NCBI GenBank assembly: GCA_905203475.1 | Contig: CAJKWD010000010.1 | Coordinates: 1 to 32,232, forward strand | Direction: 5' to 3' | DNA length: 32,232 nt | Origin: an uncultured Acholeplasmataceae bacterium | GTDB lineage: Bacteria > Bacillota_I > Bacilli_A > RF39 > UBA660 | Shown here: in pieces, positions 5,728 through 13,588 of the stretch | Layout of the letters: every line of letters starts with the position of its first letter | Numbering within the stretch: the first letter of the stretch is position 1 | The notes under the pieces: model-generated | Seen by the model: the letters and a program-made list of their open reading frames with translations, nothing else | Told to the model about the DNA's origin: nothing | The model's database searches: none | Position numbers and translations under genes: made by a program

Positions 5728-6588
5728 ATGGGCTTTTTAGACAAAGTGAAGAATTTATTTACAGAAGAGGAAGAAGTATACGAAGAACCAATTAAAAAAG
5801 AGGTAATTAAGGTTGAAATACCAGCGCCTGAAGTGGCAAAAGAAGAACCAAAAGAAAAAGAAGTTGTAAAACCAGAAGTAAAACCTGAACCAGTTCCTGT
5901 AGAACCAAAAAAGGAGGAACCAAAGAAACCAGCACCTGTTTTCTTTGATGATAAGGATTTTGAAAGTATTGAAAGACGTGTTTCTAAACCAAAACCAGAA
6001 CCAAAGAAGAAGAAAGAAGAAGAACCAAAAAGGGTTGCTTATCAAATGAGTAAACAACGTCTTCATGAAGAGAGAAAGAGTTTTAAACCTTCGCCAATTA
6101 TCTCACCTGTATATGGTGTGTTAGATAAGAATTATCACAAAGATGATATTGTTCCAAAAAGAGAATTTAGAACAGATCGTGTAGGGGGAGAATTAACAAT
6201 TGACGATGTACGTAATAAGGCTTATGGTACATTAGAAGATGATATTGATGCAACATTATTTGGAGCTCCAAAAGAAGAAGAAAAGAAAGCTCCAATGAAT
6301 GGTTTAGAAGATGATATTTTTAAAGATTTAGAATTAGATATGGGTAAAGAAGATGTAACAATGGATACTCATATGGAAGTAGAAGATGATGCTGAATTTC
6401 AATTAGATGAACCTAAAAAAGAGGAAGAAAATTTAGTTGAAGAAGCAATGAATATGGAAGAAGAAACACCTAAGAAAAGTCGTAAAAAAAGAGCAAAAGA
6501 AGAAGAGAAACAGGAAGATAATTTAGATGATAGTGATCTATTTAATTTAATTGATTCCATGTATGAAAAGAGGGATGAAGAAGAATGA
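5728..6588 (+). CDS. charged Pro/Glu/Lys-rich protein with amphipathic N-terminus
   Basis: A 286-aa protein without membrane segments. Residues 1-15 (MGFLDKVKNLFTEEE) look like an amphipathic helix followed by acids, reminiscent of the membrane-targeting start of SepF, although the SepF core fold is not evident. Residues 15-110 are a low-complexity Pro/Glu/Lys linker. A conserved-looking island follows (about residues 120-165: KPSPIISPVYGVLDKNY, later TIDDVRNKAYGTLEDDI), then an acidic, probably disordered tail. GAGGTG precedes the ATG. Its stop overlaps the next start (ATGA), so the two are translationally coupled. Function unknown; I suspect a membrane-associated scaffold of division or envelope. 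Confidence 0.75.
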   Translation: MGFLDKVKNLFTEEEEVYEEPIKKEVIKVEIPAPEVAKEEPKEKEVVKPEVKPEPVPVEPKKEEPKKPAPVFFDDKDFESIERRVSKPKPEPKKKKEEEPKRVAYQMSKQRLHEERKSFKPSPIISPVYGVLDKNYHKDDIVPKREFRTDRVGGELTIDDVRNKAYGTLEDDIDATLFGAPKEEEKKAPMNGLEDDIFKDLELDMGKEDVTMDTHMEVEDDAEFQLDEPKKEEENLVEEAMNMEEETPKKSRKKRAKEEEKQEDNLDDSDLFNLIDSMYEKRDEEE

Positions 6589-6845
6589 GTGATGTAAATA
6601 TCTTTTTTTCAATCATGATTTATATATTAGCGTCGATTTTATTAATTGTTTTAATTGCATTATGTATTAAATTAATACATACACTTACTAAGGTAGATAG
6701 AGTTATCGATGACATTACTGTAAAATCATCTAAGTTAGATAATCTCTTTAATGTAATAGATACAACTGCAGATGCAGTCAATTCTGTTAGTAATTCGATT
6801 GTAGGTTGGATTACCAGCTTATTTAATCGATTATTAAATAAATAG
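6585..6845 (+). CDS. small DUF948-like membrane protein
   Basis: An 86-aa protein with one N-terminal membrane helix (residues 6-31), followed by a helical segment with regular hydrophobic spacing (KVDRVIDDITVKSSKLDNLFNVIDT). This resembles the DUF948 (YtxG-like) proteins that in Bacillus accompany YtxH. The start overlaps the previous stop as ATGA, and a YtxH-type gene follows 15 bp downstream, which matches the ytxG-ytxH pairing. Their precise role is unknown; in Bacillus they are linked to general stress. Confidence 0.7.
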   Translation: MSDVNIFFSIMIYILASILLIVLIALCIKLIHTLTKVDRVIDDITVKSSKLDNLFNVIDTTADAVNSVSNSIVGWITSLFNRLLNK

Positions 6846-6860
6846 AAAGAGGGTTATAAT

Positions 6861-7274
6861 ATGAGTAAAAAGAAAAGTAGTGGATTCGGGAAATTTGCAT
6901 TAGGTGCATTAGTTGGAGCATCTCTAGGACTTTTGTTTGCTCCAAAAAAAGGTAGTGAAACAAGACAAGATTTAAAACGTTTAATCGACGATATGATTGC
7001 TAAAATAAAAGATATTGACATTGATGAAGTACGTGAAACATTCGAAGTAAAATTGTATCAATTAAAAGAAGATATTGATGATCTTGATAAAGAGAAGGTA
7101 TTGAAAATTGCAAAGAAAAAAGCACAACAAATTCAAGATGCAGCAACAGAACTTGTAAATTATGCAGTTGAAAAAGGAACTCCAATGTTGGAGAAAAGTG
7201 CAAATGCAATTCGTGAAAAAGCAATTCAAACAACAAAAGATGTCTTAAAAAAATTAGAAACGGAAGAAAAGTAG
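6861..7274 (+). CDS. YtxH domain protein
   Basis: A 137-aa protein with the YtxH signature near residues 7-32: a Gly-rich membrane segment (FALGALVGASLGLLFAPKKG) followed by SETRQDLK. The rest is a long amphipathic helix region with many Lys, Asp and Glu, probably a coiled coil. GAGGG precedes the ATG. It is the last gene of the 5077-7274 run, and its stop codon lies in the loop of the terminator. YtxH-like proteins are of unknown biochemical function, and the pairing with the DUF948-like gene is the main context. Confidence 0.83.
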   Translation: MSKKKSSGFGKFALGALVGASLGLLFAPKKGSETRQDLKRLIDDMIAKIKDIDIDEVRETFEVKLYQLKEDIDDLDKEKVLKIAKKKAQQIQDAATELVNYAVEKGTPMLEKSANAIREKAIQTTKDVLKKLETEEK

Positions 7275-7290
7275 TTTTCTTCCTTTTTTT
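7262..7290 (+). terminator. intrinsic terminator after ytxH-like gene
   Basis: GGAAGAAAA (7262-7270), loop GTAG, TTTTCTTCC (7275-7283), seven T. The loop contains the TAG stop codon. Confidence 0.85.
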
Positions 7291-7306
7291 TCTTTCCATT
7301 TTCGTT

Positions 7307-7312
7307 TATAAT
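7307..7312 (+). promoter_or_regulatory. -10 element for the 7329-10254 operon
   Basis: TATAAT, 16 bp before the ATG at 7329; no clear -35 box beyond a T tract. The implied leader is about 10 nt. Confidence 0.4.
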
Positions 7313-7328
7313 AAGATTAGGTGGTAAC

Positions 7329-8369
7329 ATGAAAGATAAATATTCTGAATATCGATTAAAAATTTATGCAGATAAGGGAAAACTAATACCTAAAAGTAGT
7401 TCTTCTTTTGTAATAACGGAAAGTGGAAGAAATTTTGTTTGTTTTGAATTACGTGGAAAAGAAAAAATGACTTTAAGAGATATTGATCAAGTAACATTTC
7501 CATTTGAAAATCAATACCAATTTTTAGAGTATTTTTTTCATATGACCAATATGAATAATATTCCAACGGTTCGTATTTATAAAAAAAGAAAGAATTATAA
7601 AACAGATGAAGAAAAAGAAGTAGAGTTAGAACCTCTATATCGCAGTTCAGAACTAGCTTTATTATTGAATGCTATGGGTGCAGATGCAACGATATTAAAT
7701 ACGCGTAAGAAGAGCTTTCGTACATTGAAACATAAGTGTTATTATCCGTTATATAGTAATCCTAATTATGTTCAATATATCATGGGGGATCATGTCAAGA
7801 TCGCTATTTCAGATCATTTTTTAAATATTTATAAACGTTATCAAAGTACTATAAACGATCAACAAGAAAAAACAGTTGCTAAAGAATTAAAACAATATGA
7901 AAAAGACCAATTGAAACATTATTCTAAAATGAGAGGTTTTCTTGTTACATATCAAAATTATCAAAAAGATATGCAAAAAAATTCTATATCACATAGTGAT
8001 GTTGTAACCTCAGAAAGAAAGATAGAGAAGTCATGGGAAAAACAAGTTTTAGATGGGGATATTAATTTAATGGGAATTCCTAAAAATGCTAGAAATGATT
8101 TTTATAATGTATTAAATGAGTTACAAGTATTACAAGAAAAATTAGATGAGTTGAAAAAGAAACACAATTCTCATTATTGGACGCAACAAATTATGGAATT
8201 GGAAAAAGGAATTCAAGATAAATTTATAGAATTAAAATGGATGTATGAACAAATGAAAAATGATGCCAGAGTAGAAGATCACGACATTGTTGGTTTTGAT
8301 GAAGAAGTGAGAGAAGGGGCTATTTATTATCCAGATAGCTATGGTGATTTATGCAGGAAGACAAGATAG
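7329..8369 (+). CDS. uncharacterised 346-aa cytoplasmic protein
   Basis: I do not recognise a family. The protein has no signal or membrane segment. The N-terminal half is mixed alpha/beta in character (RLKIYADKGKLIP, RDIDQVTFPFENQYQFLEYFF). The C-terminal half (about residues 160-320) is helical and highly charged, with a coiled-coil-like stretch (VLNELQVLQEKLDELKKKH). AGGTGG precedes the ATG. The 3' end overlaps the next ORF by 19 bp in another frame, so the two are probably translated together, and both lead into xerC and tdk. The overlap suggests a two-component function, but nothing here says what it is. Confidence 0.75.
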   Translation: MKDKYSEYRLKIYADKGKLIPKSSSSFVITESGRNFVCFELRGKEKMTLRDIDQVTFPFENQYQFLEYFFHMTNMNNIPTVRIYKKRKNYKTDEEKEVELEPLYRSSELALLLNAMGADATILNTRKKSFRTLKHKCYYPLYSNPNYVQYIMGDHVKIAISDHFLNIYKRYQSTINDQQEKTVAKELKQYEKDQLKHYSKMRGFLVTYQNYQKDMQKNSISHSDVVTSERKIEKSWEKQVLDGDINLMGIPKNARNDFYNVLNELQVLQEKLDELKKKHNSHYWTQQIMELEKGIQDKFIELKWMYEQMKNDARVEDHDIVGFDEEVREGAIYYPDSYGDLCRKTR

Positions 8370-8722
8370 AAAAAGTAATGGAACAGTTTGATTTATCCTT
8401 TTTACAGAATGTATCATGGATGAGTGAACATAAAAAAAATGAATTACAAGAGAGATTATCACATTTACGTGAAATAAAACAAGAAAAAGAAAAGTTAAAA
8501 GAGCAGAGACATCAAATTCAAATGAGTATTGATCGTATGACCGATGCATATGAAATGGAAGTAAAAAATATTTTATCTCTTTTAGCTTCCAATTTAGAGG
8601 CAATGGAACCAATGAATGTGACAGAAGTGAAAAGAGAAATACAAGAAGGCAATATACCGAGTGATAGTTTTGCAATGGATATTGATCGCGGAGATCCTAT
8701 TTTTATTCATGACGAAGATTAA
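8351..8722 (+). CDS. uncharacterised 123-aa coiled-coil protein
   Basis: A small acidic protein with a central coiled-coil segment (about residues 25-58, such as ERLSHLREIKQEKEKLKEQR) and an acidic C-terminus (DRGDPIFIHDED). No family recognised. The ATG at 8351 lies inside the end of the previous gene, with GGTGAT just upstream, and its own end overlaps the xerC start by 14 bp. This double overlap makes a four-gene operon (7329, 8351, xerC, tdk) very likely. It could bind the preceding protein. Confidence 0.7.
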   Translation: MQEDKIEKVMEQFDLSFLQNVSWMSEHKKNELQERLSHLREIKQEKEKLKEQRHQIQMSIDRMTDAYEMEVKNILSLLASNLEAMEPMNVTEVKREIQEGNIPSDSFAMDIDRGDPIFIHDED

Positions 8723-9632
8723 ACTAGAAGAAGCTTTTGCTTCTTTTCTTACATATATTGAATCAGAAAAACAGTATTCCGAATATACCGTTGCAAACTA
8801 TCGAGAGGATTTAAAAGAATTTAAAATCTTTTTAACGAAAGAAAGTATTACTTCTTTAGAAGAGATTGACTATACAACGATTCGCAGTTATTTAATGTAT
8901 TTATACCAAAAAAAATATGCGAAAAAAACAATTTCTAGATATATTAGTACCTTGCGTAGTTGTTTTAAATATTTAACAGAAGAAGGTATCGTACGTGATA
9001 ATCCAACTTTGTTAATTTCTAATCCTAAGTTAGATAAAACGTTACCGCACTATTTAAATGAATTAGAAATAGAACAGTTATTAGATGTCGAAAAAGAACA
9101 GACTCCACTATCTATTCGCAATGAGACTATTATGGAGTTTTTATATTCAACAGGGGTTCGTGTCAGTGAACTAGTAGCAGTAAAAGTAAATGACTTAAAT
9201 CAAAACGAAAAGAAATTAATTGTATTAGGGAAGGGAAATAAAGAACGTGTTGTATTATATGGAAGTCGTTTAGCAGAGCTAATTGATTGGTATTTAAAAG
9301 ATGCCAGACCTAGTCTTTTACACCATAAAAATTCGCCCTATTTATTTTTAAATAAAAATGGTGATCAGTTAACGACAGCGGGAATTCGTGATATTTTAAA
9401 ACGAGAAGTGAAAAAAAGTGGATTAAAACAAAAAATTACACCCCATACACTAAGACATACTTATGCGACTCATCTATTAAATGGAGGAGCGGATTTGAAA
9501 AGTGTACAAGAGTTGTTAGGACATGAGAATTTGTCGACCACACAAATATATACCCATGTTTCTAATGAACGATTGCGAAATGTTTACCTAAAAGCACATC
9601 CAAGATCAAGGGAGAAGAAGAATCATGAGTAA
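8709..9632 (+). CDS. xerC: tyrosine recombinase XerC/XerD
   Basis: A 307-aa integrase-family recombinase of the size and domain order of XerC/XerD, which resolve chromosome dimers at dif. Residues 5-88 form the SAM-like DNA-binding domain (FLTYIESEKQYSEYTVANY). The catalytic domain shows Arg151 (STGVRVSEL), the Lys hairpin (GKGNKERVV), HTLRH with His246 and Arg249, LLGHENL, and the nucleophile Tyr281 in QIYTHV. The C-terminal KAHPR is XerC-like. The frame opens at 8661, but the ATG at 8709 gives the normal N-terminus. Its ribosome site is distant (GGAG), so it may depend on coupling to the preceding ORF. XerC is favoured over XerD by the ending only. Nothing suggests a mobile-element integrase. 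Confidence 0.88.
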   Translation: MTKIKLEEAFASFLTYIESEKQYSEYTVANYREDLKEFKIFLTKESITSLEEIDYTTIRSYLMYLYQKKYAKKTISRYISTLRSCFKYLTEEGIVRDNPTLLISNPKLDKTLPHYLNELEIEQLLDVEKEQTPLSIRNETIMEFLYSTGVRVSELVAVKVNDLNQNEKKLIVLGKGNKERVVLYGSRLAELIDWYLKDARPSLLHHKNSPYLFLNKNGDQLTTAGIRDILKREVKKSGLKQKITPHTLRHTYATHLLNGGADLKSVQELLGHENLSTTQIYTHVSNERLRNVYLKAHPRSREKKNHE

Positions 9633-10254
9633 ATTATATTTTCGCTATGGAGCGATGAATTGTGGGAAAACAACGGCCCTTTTACAAGTTGCTCATAATT
9701 ATGAAGAAAGAGGACAAAAAGTAATTTTGGTAAAACCAAAAATTGATAAAAAGGGAAACGATTGTGTCGTATCGCGATTGGGAGTAAGTCGTCCTGTTGA
9801 TTTACTGTTAGACGAAACAACACATCCTATTTATCATATCGAAGAATGGATGAATGAGATTGATTGTATTTTAATTGATGAAGCACAGTTTTTAAAAGGT
9901 TTTCAAGTCGATGAATTTTACGTGATTGCTCGTTTGTTTAATATACCAGTCATTTGTTATGGGCTTCGTACTAGTTCTGAAGTAGAATTATTTGAGGGAA
10001 GTGCTAGATTACTTGCAGTTGCTGATAAATTAGAAGAGTTAGTGACGATTTGTCGCTGCGGAAAAAGGGCAAATTTTAATGTTCGTTTTGACCGAGAGGG
10101 AAATATTGTTTTTCATAGTGGTGAAACTGTGGCTATTGATGGTATTGATGCGACGTATGAATCTTATTGTGGAACTTGTCATATTGAAAAAGTAAGAGGT
10201 TATGATAAAGAGAAAATATTGACATTTGTAAGAGAGAAAAAGCATCGTTCATAA
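9625..10254 (+). CDS. tdk: thymidine kinase
   Basis: Thymidine kinase of the TK1 type phosphorylates thymidine with ATP in pyrimidine salvage. The 209-aa protein has the P-loop GAMNCGKTT (residues 9-17), where Asn-Cys replaces the more usual x-Ser-Gly, the catalytic region LIDEAQFL, and the lasso and zinc-site region with CRCG and CGTCH supplying Zn ligands. Length is slightly above the usual 190-200. It overlaps xerC by 8 bp, with GGGAG upstream of the ATG, and ends at a terminator. The association with xerC looks like a plain shared operon. Confidence 0.93.
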   Translation: MSKLYFRYGAMNCGKTTALLQVAHNYEERGQKVILVKPKIDKKGNDCVVSRLGVSRPVDLLLDETTHPIYHIEEWMNEIDCILIDEAQFLKGFQVDEFYVIARLFNIPVICYGLRTSSEVELFEGSARLLAVADKLEELVTICRCGKRANFNVRFDREGNIVFHSGETVAIDGIDATYESYCGTCHIEKVRGYDKEKILTFVREKKHRS

Positions 10255-10277
10255 AAGAGAAAAACTTCTCTTTTTTT
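10253..10277 (+). terminator. intrinsic terminator after tdk
   Basis: AAAAGAGAA (10253-10261), loop AAAC, TTCTCT (10266-10271) and a T run to 10277. Confidence 0.75.
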
Positions 10278-10322
10278 GTGTTTTGAATTTTTCCAAAAAT
10301 TGCTATATTTTAAAGAAAATTA

Positions 10323-10331
10323 TGTTATAAT
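10323..10331 (+). promoter_or_regulatory. extended -10 promoter of ppdK
   Basis: TGT followed by TATAAT (10326-10331); no strong -35 box. The predicted leader is about 28 nt and contains AAAGGAGG. Confidence 0.5.
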
Positions 10332-10365
10332 TTAATTGTATATCAATAAAGGAGGCAAAAGTGAT

Positions 10366-12993
10366 ATGACAAAATTTGTGTATTCCTTCTCTGAAGGAAA
10401 TAAAGATATGCGCGAATTATTAGGAGGAAAAGGTGCTAACTTAGCTGAAATGACAAATATTGGACTACCTGTACCTCGTGGTTTTACGGTTACAACAGAA
10501 GCTTGTAACAAATATTATGCAGATGGAGAAAAAATCAGTGATGAAGTAGAGAAAGAAATTTTTGAAAAATTAGCTGAATTAGAATCTGTAACCGGAAAGA
10601 AATTAGGAGATTTAAAAAATCCATTATTAGTATCTGTACGTAGTGGTTCACGTGCTAGTATGCCTGGTATGATGGATACTGTTCTTAATTTAGGTTTAAA
10701 TGATGAAGTTGCAAAAGGATTTGCTGAAGAGACAAAGAATCCGAGATTTATTTATGATTCTTATCGTCGTTTTATTATGATGTTTGCTGATGTTGTAAAG
10801 GGATATCCAAAAAATTCATTTGATAAAATGTTAGATGATATGAAGCATGAAAAAGGTGTTAGTCAAGATACAGAGTTAACAGCTGAAGATATGATGGAAT
10901 TAACAGAAAAATTTAAAAATATTTATAAAGAATTATCTGGCGTTGATTTCCCTCAAGATCCTAGGGAACAATTATTAGAAGCTGTAAAAGCAGTATTCCG
11001 TTCTTGGAATAATGAAAGAGCAATTATCTATCGTCGTATGAATGATATTCCAAGTAGTTGGGGAACAGCTGTCAATGTCCAAGAAATGGTTTATGGAAAC
11101 CGTGGAGAGGACTGTGGTACAGGTGTTGCCTTTACACGTAATCCTGCAACAGGAGAAAAGAAATTATTTGGGGAATATTTAATTAATGCCCAAGGAGAAG
11201 ATGTTGTTGCTGGAATTCGTACCCCACAGCCTATCGAAACATTAAAAGAAGTAATGCCAGAAGTATATGAAGAATTTGATCGTATTGCTCATATTCTAGA
11301 AAATCATTATAAAGATATGCAAGATATGGAATTTACGATTGAAAATGGAAAACTTTTCATGTTACAAACTCGTAATGGAAAGAGAACTGCCCAAGCTGCT
11401 TTAAAAGTTGCAGTTGATATGGTAGAAGAAGGAATGCTTACAAAAGAAGAAGCTATTTTGAAAGTAGAGCCAAAACAATTAGATCAATTACTACATCCAA
11501 CCTTTGATGCTGAATCATTAAAGACGGGTAAAGTAATTGCTCGTGGACTTGCTGCTTCTCCAGGAGCTGCTTGTGGAAAAATTTATTTTAGTGCAGAAGA
11601 TGTAACTCTTCATAAAAATGCCGGAGAAAATTGTGTATTAGTTCGTCTAGAAACTTCTCCAGAAGATATTCAAGGTATGAATGATGCCGAAGGTGTTCTT
11701 ACAATTCGTGGTGGAATGACATCACATGCAGCAGTTGTTGCTCGTGGAATGGGTAGATGTTGTGTTTGTGGATGTGGAGAACTTACCATTGATGAAGAAA
11801 ATAAAACAATTACAACCAAAGAAGGAACTGTATACCATGAAGGAGATTATATTTCACTAGATGGTTCTACAGGTACTGTGTATGGTGGAGAAGTAAAAAC
11901 AAAAGCTCCAGAAATCAGTGGTAATTTTGAAACATTTATGAATTGGGCAGATAGTATTCGTACATTAGGAGTACGTGCAAACGCCGATACACCAAAAGAT
12001 GCACGTCAAGCATTAGCATTCGGTGCAGAAGGAATTGGCCTTGTTAGAACAGAACACATGTTCTTTGAAGAATCTAGAATTTTTGCTGTAAGACAAATGA
12101 TTACTGCCGAGACAAAAGAACAAAGAGAAGCTGCACTTGCCAAAATTTTACCAATGCAACAAGATGACTTTGAAAAGATCTTTGAAGCAATGGAAGGTCG
12201 TTCTGTGACAATTCGTTATTTAGACCCACCACTTCATGAATTTTTGCCTCATACAGATGAAGAAATTAGACCTCTTGCTGAAAGTTTAGGAATGACGTTT
12301 GAAGCTTTAAAAGCAAGAATTGAATCATTAAAAGAATTTAATCCAATGATGGGTCATAGAGGATGTAGACTTGCTATTACATATCCTGAAATTGCAGAAA
12401 TGCAAACAAGAGCTGTCATTCAAGCTGCTATCAATGTAAATAAAAAAGGAATGAATGTCGTTCCAGAAATTATGATTCCATTAGTTGGAGATGAAAATGA
12501 ATTAAAATATGTAAAAAATATTGTTACGAAAGTAGCTGATGAAATTATTGCAAATGAAAAAGTAGAGCTTCCATATCATGTAGGAACGATGATCGAAATT
12601 CCAAGAGCTGCTTTAACCGCTGATAAGATTGCCAAAGAAGCAGAATTCTTCAGTTTTGGAACAAACGATTTAACACAAATGACATTTGGATTCTCACGTG
12701 ATGATGCTGGTAAGTTCTTAAATGATTACTATGAAAAAGGAATTTTTGAAAATGATCCATTTGCAAAATTAGACCAAGTAGGTGTTGGACAGTTAATTAA
12801 AATGGCTGCTGAAAAAGGTAGAAGTACACGTCCAGATATTAAACTTGGTATTTGTGGTGAACATGGTGGAGAACCATCAAGTGTTGAGTTCTGCCATAGA
12901 ATTGGTTTGAACTATGTATCTTGTAGTCCATATCGTGTACCACTTGCAAGACTTGCAGCAGCACAAGCAAAAGTAAAAGAAACATTAAAATAA
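10366..12993 (+). CDS. ppdK: pyruvate, phosphate dikinase
   Basis: PPDK interconverts pyruvate, ATP and phosphate with phosphoenolpyruvate, AMP and pyrophosphate. The 875-aa length is typical. In order, the domains are: an ATP-grasp domain (GGKGANLAEM, SVRSGSRASMPGMMDTVLNLG), the swivelling phosphohistidine domain with GGMTSHAAVVARG and His454, and the PEP/pyruvate barrel with GTNDLTQMTFGFSRDD and ICGEHGG carrying the catalytic Cys830. The numbering nearly equals the well-studied Clostridium enzyme (His455, Cys831). The frame opens at 10336; the ATG at 10366 follows AAAGGAGG and starts with MTKFVYSF, as in the family. It is monocistronic, between two terminators. No regulatory kinase/phosphorylase gene is adjacent. 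Confidence 0.97.
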   Translation: MTKFVYSFSEGNKDMRELLGGKGANLAEMTNIGLPVPRGFTVTTEACNKYYADGEKISDEVEKEIFEKLAELESVTGKKLGDLKNPLLVSVRSGSRASMPGMMDTVLNLGLNDEVAKGFAEETKNPRFIYDSYRRFIMMFADVVKGYPKNSFDKMLDDMKHEKGVSQDTELTAEDMMELTEKFKNIYKELSGVDFPQDPREQLLEAVKAVFRSWNNERAIIYRRMNDIPSSWGTAVNVQEMVYGNRGEDCGTGVAFTRNPATGEKKLFGEYLINAQGEDVVAGIRTPQPIETLKEVMPEVYEEFDRIAHILENHYKDMQDMEFTIENGKLFMLQTRNGKRTAQAALKVAVDMVEEGMLTKEEAILKVEPKQLDQLLHPTFDAESLKTGKVIARGLAASPGAACGKIYFSAEDVTLHKNAGENCVLVRLETSPEDIQGMNDAEGVLTIRGGMTSHAAVVARGMGRCCVCGCGELTIDEENKTITTKEGTVYHEGDYISLDGSTGTVYGGEVKTKAPEISGNFETFMNWADSIRTLGVRANADTPKDARQALAFGAEGIGLVRTEHMFFEESRIFAVRQMITAETKEQREAALAKILPMQQDDFEKIFEAMEGRSVTIRYLDPPLHEFLPHTDEEIRPLAESLGMTFEALKARIESLKEFNPMMGHRGCRLAITYPEIAEMQTRAVIQAAINVNKKGMNVVPEIMIPLVGDENELKYVKNIVTKVADEIIANEKVELPYHVGTMIEIPRAALTADKIAKEAEFFSFGTNDLTQMTFGFSRDDAGKFLNDYYEKGIFENDPFAKLDQVGVGQLIKMAAEKGRSTRPDIKLGICGEHGGEPSSVEFCHRIGLNYVSCSPYRVPLARLAAAQAKVKETLK

Positions 12994-13017
12994 GATGGAA
13001 TTTTCCATCTTTTTTTG
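12992..13017 (+). terminator. intrinsic terminator after ppdK
   Basis: AAGATGG (12992-12998), AATTTT apical part, CCATCTT (13005-13011), T run. The left arm overlaps the stop codon. Confidence 0.85.
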
Positions 13018-13048
13018 TATGAATCTATACAATTTTTTTAAATTCGTT

Positions 13049-13054
13049 TATAAT
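13049..13054 (+). promoter_or_regulatory. -10 element of the prepilin-like gene
   Basis: TATAAT (13049-13054). An ATG at 13053 overlaps it and therefore cannot be the translation start of the transcript it drives. Confidence 0.45.
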
Positions 13055-13121
13055 GAAAGAAATGGTATTAAATTTATTGACAAGGACAAGTATGATAAAA
13101 AAGTACCAGAAAGAGGATAGT

Positions 13122-13535
13122 ATGATGGAAGAAAAGGGTTTTACATTAATTGAATTATTAGCAGTCATTGTAATACTTGCCGTAATCGCCTTAATCGCGA
13201 CACCACTAATTATGGGAACGATTACAAAAGCAAAAAGGAATGCTTTTCAAGATACTGCATATGGAATTTTAAAAGCAGGACAACAATATGCAGGTGAGAA
13301 ATTATTGGAAAGTGAAAATGATTATGCTGGAGAAACGATTACATTACCAAATAATGATAAATTACAATATCGTGGAGGTACTAATGTAATTGGTGAATTA
13401 CGTATTTCTAGTAATGGTGGATTACGTATAGCAATTCATGATAATCAATTTTGTGCTTTAAAAGATGTTGGTACCAATGGATTGGTAGTCATGGATTATG
13501 ATCCTGATACATGTAAACTTTCCGATTCTGAATAG
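13122..13535 (+). CDS. prepilin-like protein with type IV N-methylation signal
   Basis: A 137-aa protein whose N-terminus MMEEKGFTLIELLAVIVILA is a class III (type IV pilin) signal. The predicted prepilin peptidase cut is G|F, Glu is at mature position 5, and a hydrophobic helix follows. The remaining ~100 residues are a small soluble domain with two Cys that may form a disulfide. The frame reaches back to 13053, but that ATG lies in the promoter; I place the start at 13122, after GAGGATAGT. No pilus assembly genes are nearby, so assembly functions must be encoded elsewhere. It could be a pseudopilin-like surface protein rather than a pilus subunit. Confidence 0.85.
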   Translation: MMEEKGFTLIELLAVIVILAVIALIATPLIMGTITKAKRNAFQDTAYGILKAGQQYAGEKLLESENDYAGETITLPNNDKLQYRGGTNVIGELRISSNGGLRIAIHDNQFCALKDVGTNGLVVMDYDPDTCKLSDSE

Positions 13536-13558
13536 ATTATATTTCTTAATTTAATCCA

Positions 13559-13567
13559 TGCTATAAT
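13559..13567 (+). promoter_or_regulatory. extended -10 promoter of the PfkB kinase gene
   Basis: TGC followed by TATAAT (13562-13567), 21 bp before the ATG; the -35 region is AT-rich without a match. Confidence 0.45.
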
Positions 13568-13588
13568 AAAAGAGTAAAGGGTGATAAA

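Noticed and set aside
5755..6066. Phe/Trp-rich ORF on the minus strand
   Set aside because: Mirror image of the Lys/Glu/Pro codons of the charged protein on the plus strand; the composition is an artefact.
8709..9632. Phage or integrative-element integrase
   Set aside because: Size, domain layout and the KAHPR end fit the housekeeping XerC/XerD; no attachment-site repeats, phage genes or tRNA lie beside it.
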